A stretch of DNA of 50,105 nt from Chloroflexota bacterium (GTDB taxonomy: Bacteria > Chloroflexota > Anaerolineae > Aggregatilineales > Phototrophicaceae). Under the pieces are notes generated by a model. The model searched no databases. It saw only the letters and a list, made by a program, of their open reading frames with translations, and had not been told where the DNA came from. The translations under genes were made by a program, and so were the position numbers. The stretch covers positions 1 through 50,105 of the forward strand of contig WTGC01000105.1 of assembly GCA_011523705.1 (NCBI GenBank). The letters are read 5' to 3'. Shown in pieces: positions 50,051-50,105 of this stretch (positions within the stretch are counted from its first letter, which is position 1; each line of letters begins with the position of its first letter).

Positions 50051-50105
50051 TTAGCTCCCCCTCCCTGATGCTTCGGGGAGGGGGCCGGGGGGAGGGGTTG
50101 GCTGC
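50051..50105. repeat. GC-rich palindromic repeat, copy E, running off the window
   Basis: CCCCCTCCC (50057-50065) and GGGAGGGGG (50076-50084) are perfect 9-bp arms with a 10-nt loop, followed by GGGGGGAGGGG. It matches the reconstructed repeat split by the MITE-like element at 10612-11075. Confidence 0.7.

Overview
The window looks like a chromosomal segment of an uncultured, GC-rich bacterium, most likely a Chloroflexota of the Anaerolineae type. That placement is an inference from the kind of genes present: a LysM plus clan-A glycosidase exoprotein, a paired Usp-DUF389 membrane protein, UlaG-like degenerate metallo-beta-lactamase folds, TTG starts with good Shine-Dalgarno sites, and GC-rich palindromic intergenic repeats. 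There is no rRNA, tRNA, CRISPR array or complete insertion sequence. About fifty protein genes are supported, packed on both strands with short gaps.

Layout. 1-3.5 kb: the 3' part of a threonine dehydratase-like enzyme, an FGGY sugar kinase and an aldo-keto reductase. 3.5-4.0 kb: a gene-free stretch full of small repeats. 4.0-8.6 kb: a large membrane-anchored exoprotein, an ABC exporter ATPase with no permease, and iolB. 8.8-10.4 kb: a secreted three-LysM glycosidase-like protein ending in a hairpin terminator. 10.4-11.2 kb: a repeat-rich gap in which a roughly 360-bp MITE-like element with terminal inverted repeats and a 9-bp target duplication has split an older palindromic repeat. 11.2-21.1 kb: a small alpha/beta protein, a degenerate metallo-beta-lactamase fold, an ABC-F protein, a phospholipase-D-fold exoprotein, small unknowns, pfkB, a histidine phosphatase, an SDR, a cytochrome c/copper monooxygenase fusion and a sigma factor. 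21.3-23.3 kb: ftsH, with a long hairpin before its start and a terminator after it. 23.4-24.5 kb: a TIR protein followed by two DUF1883 paralogues, the best candidate here for an undescribed immune module. 24.5-29.5 kb: a glycosidase-like barrel protein, oppF/oppD-type ATPases without permeases, GDP-fucose synthase and ndk. 29.5-31.2 kb: an HTH-ImmA/IrrE peptidase overlapping a DUF4411 PIN-like gene. 31.2-39.8 kb: a TlpA-like thioredoxin, an SDR, a YitT membrane protein, metA, a GT-C glycosyltransferase, an alpha/beta hydrolase, a VOC protein and a Usp-Usp-DUF389 protein. 39.8-42.0 kb: an MntA-HepT toxin-antitoxin pair whose toxin stop overlaps the start of an ankyrin-repeat gene. 42.0-49.2 kb: a second threonine dehydratase, an IolE-like isomerase, a class V aminotransferase with a short phosphoglycerate dehydrogenase, a Uma2 nuclease, mannonate dehydratase, a methyltransferase remnant and a FAH-family enzyme. 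49.4 kb: a small lipoprotein, then another palindromic repeat at the edge.

How it fits together. The metabolic genes point to a heterotroph using sugar acids, inositols, peptides and polysaccharides (FGGY kinase, iolB, IolE-like, ManD, PfkB, Opp ATPases, LysM-glycosidase), with serine and methionine synthesis. Three defence or toxin-antitoxin modules are scattered among these housekeeping genes. Two of them, the TIR-DUF1883 and ImmA-DUF4411 modules, look visibly more AT-rich than their surroundings, which suggests acquisition by transfer.
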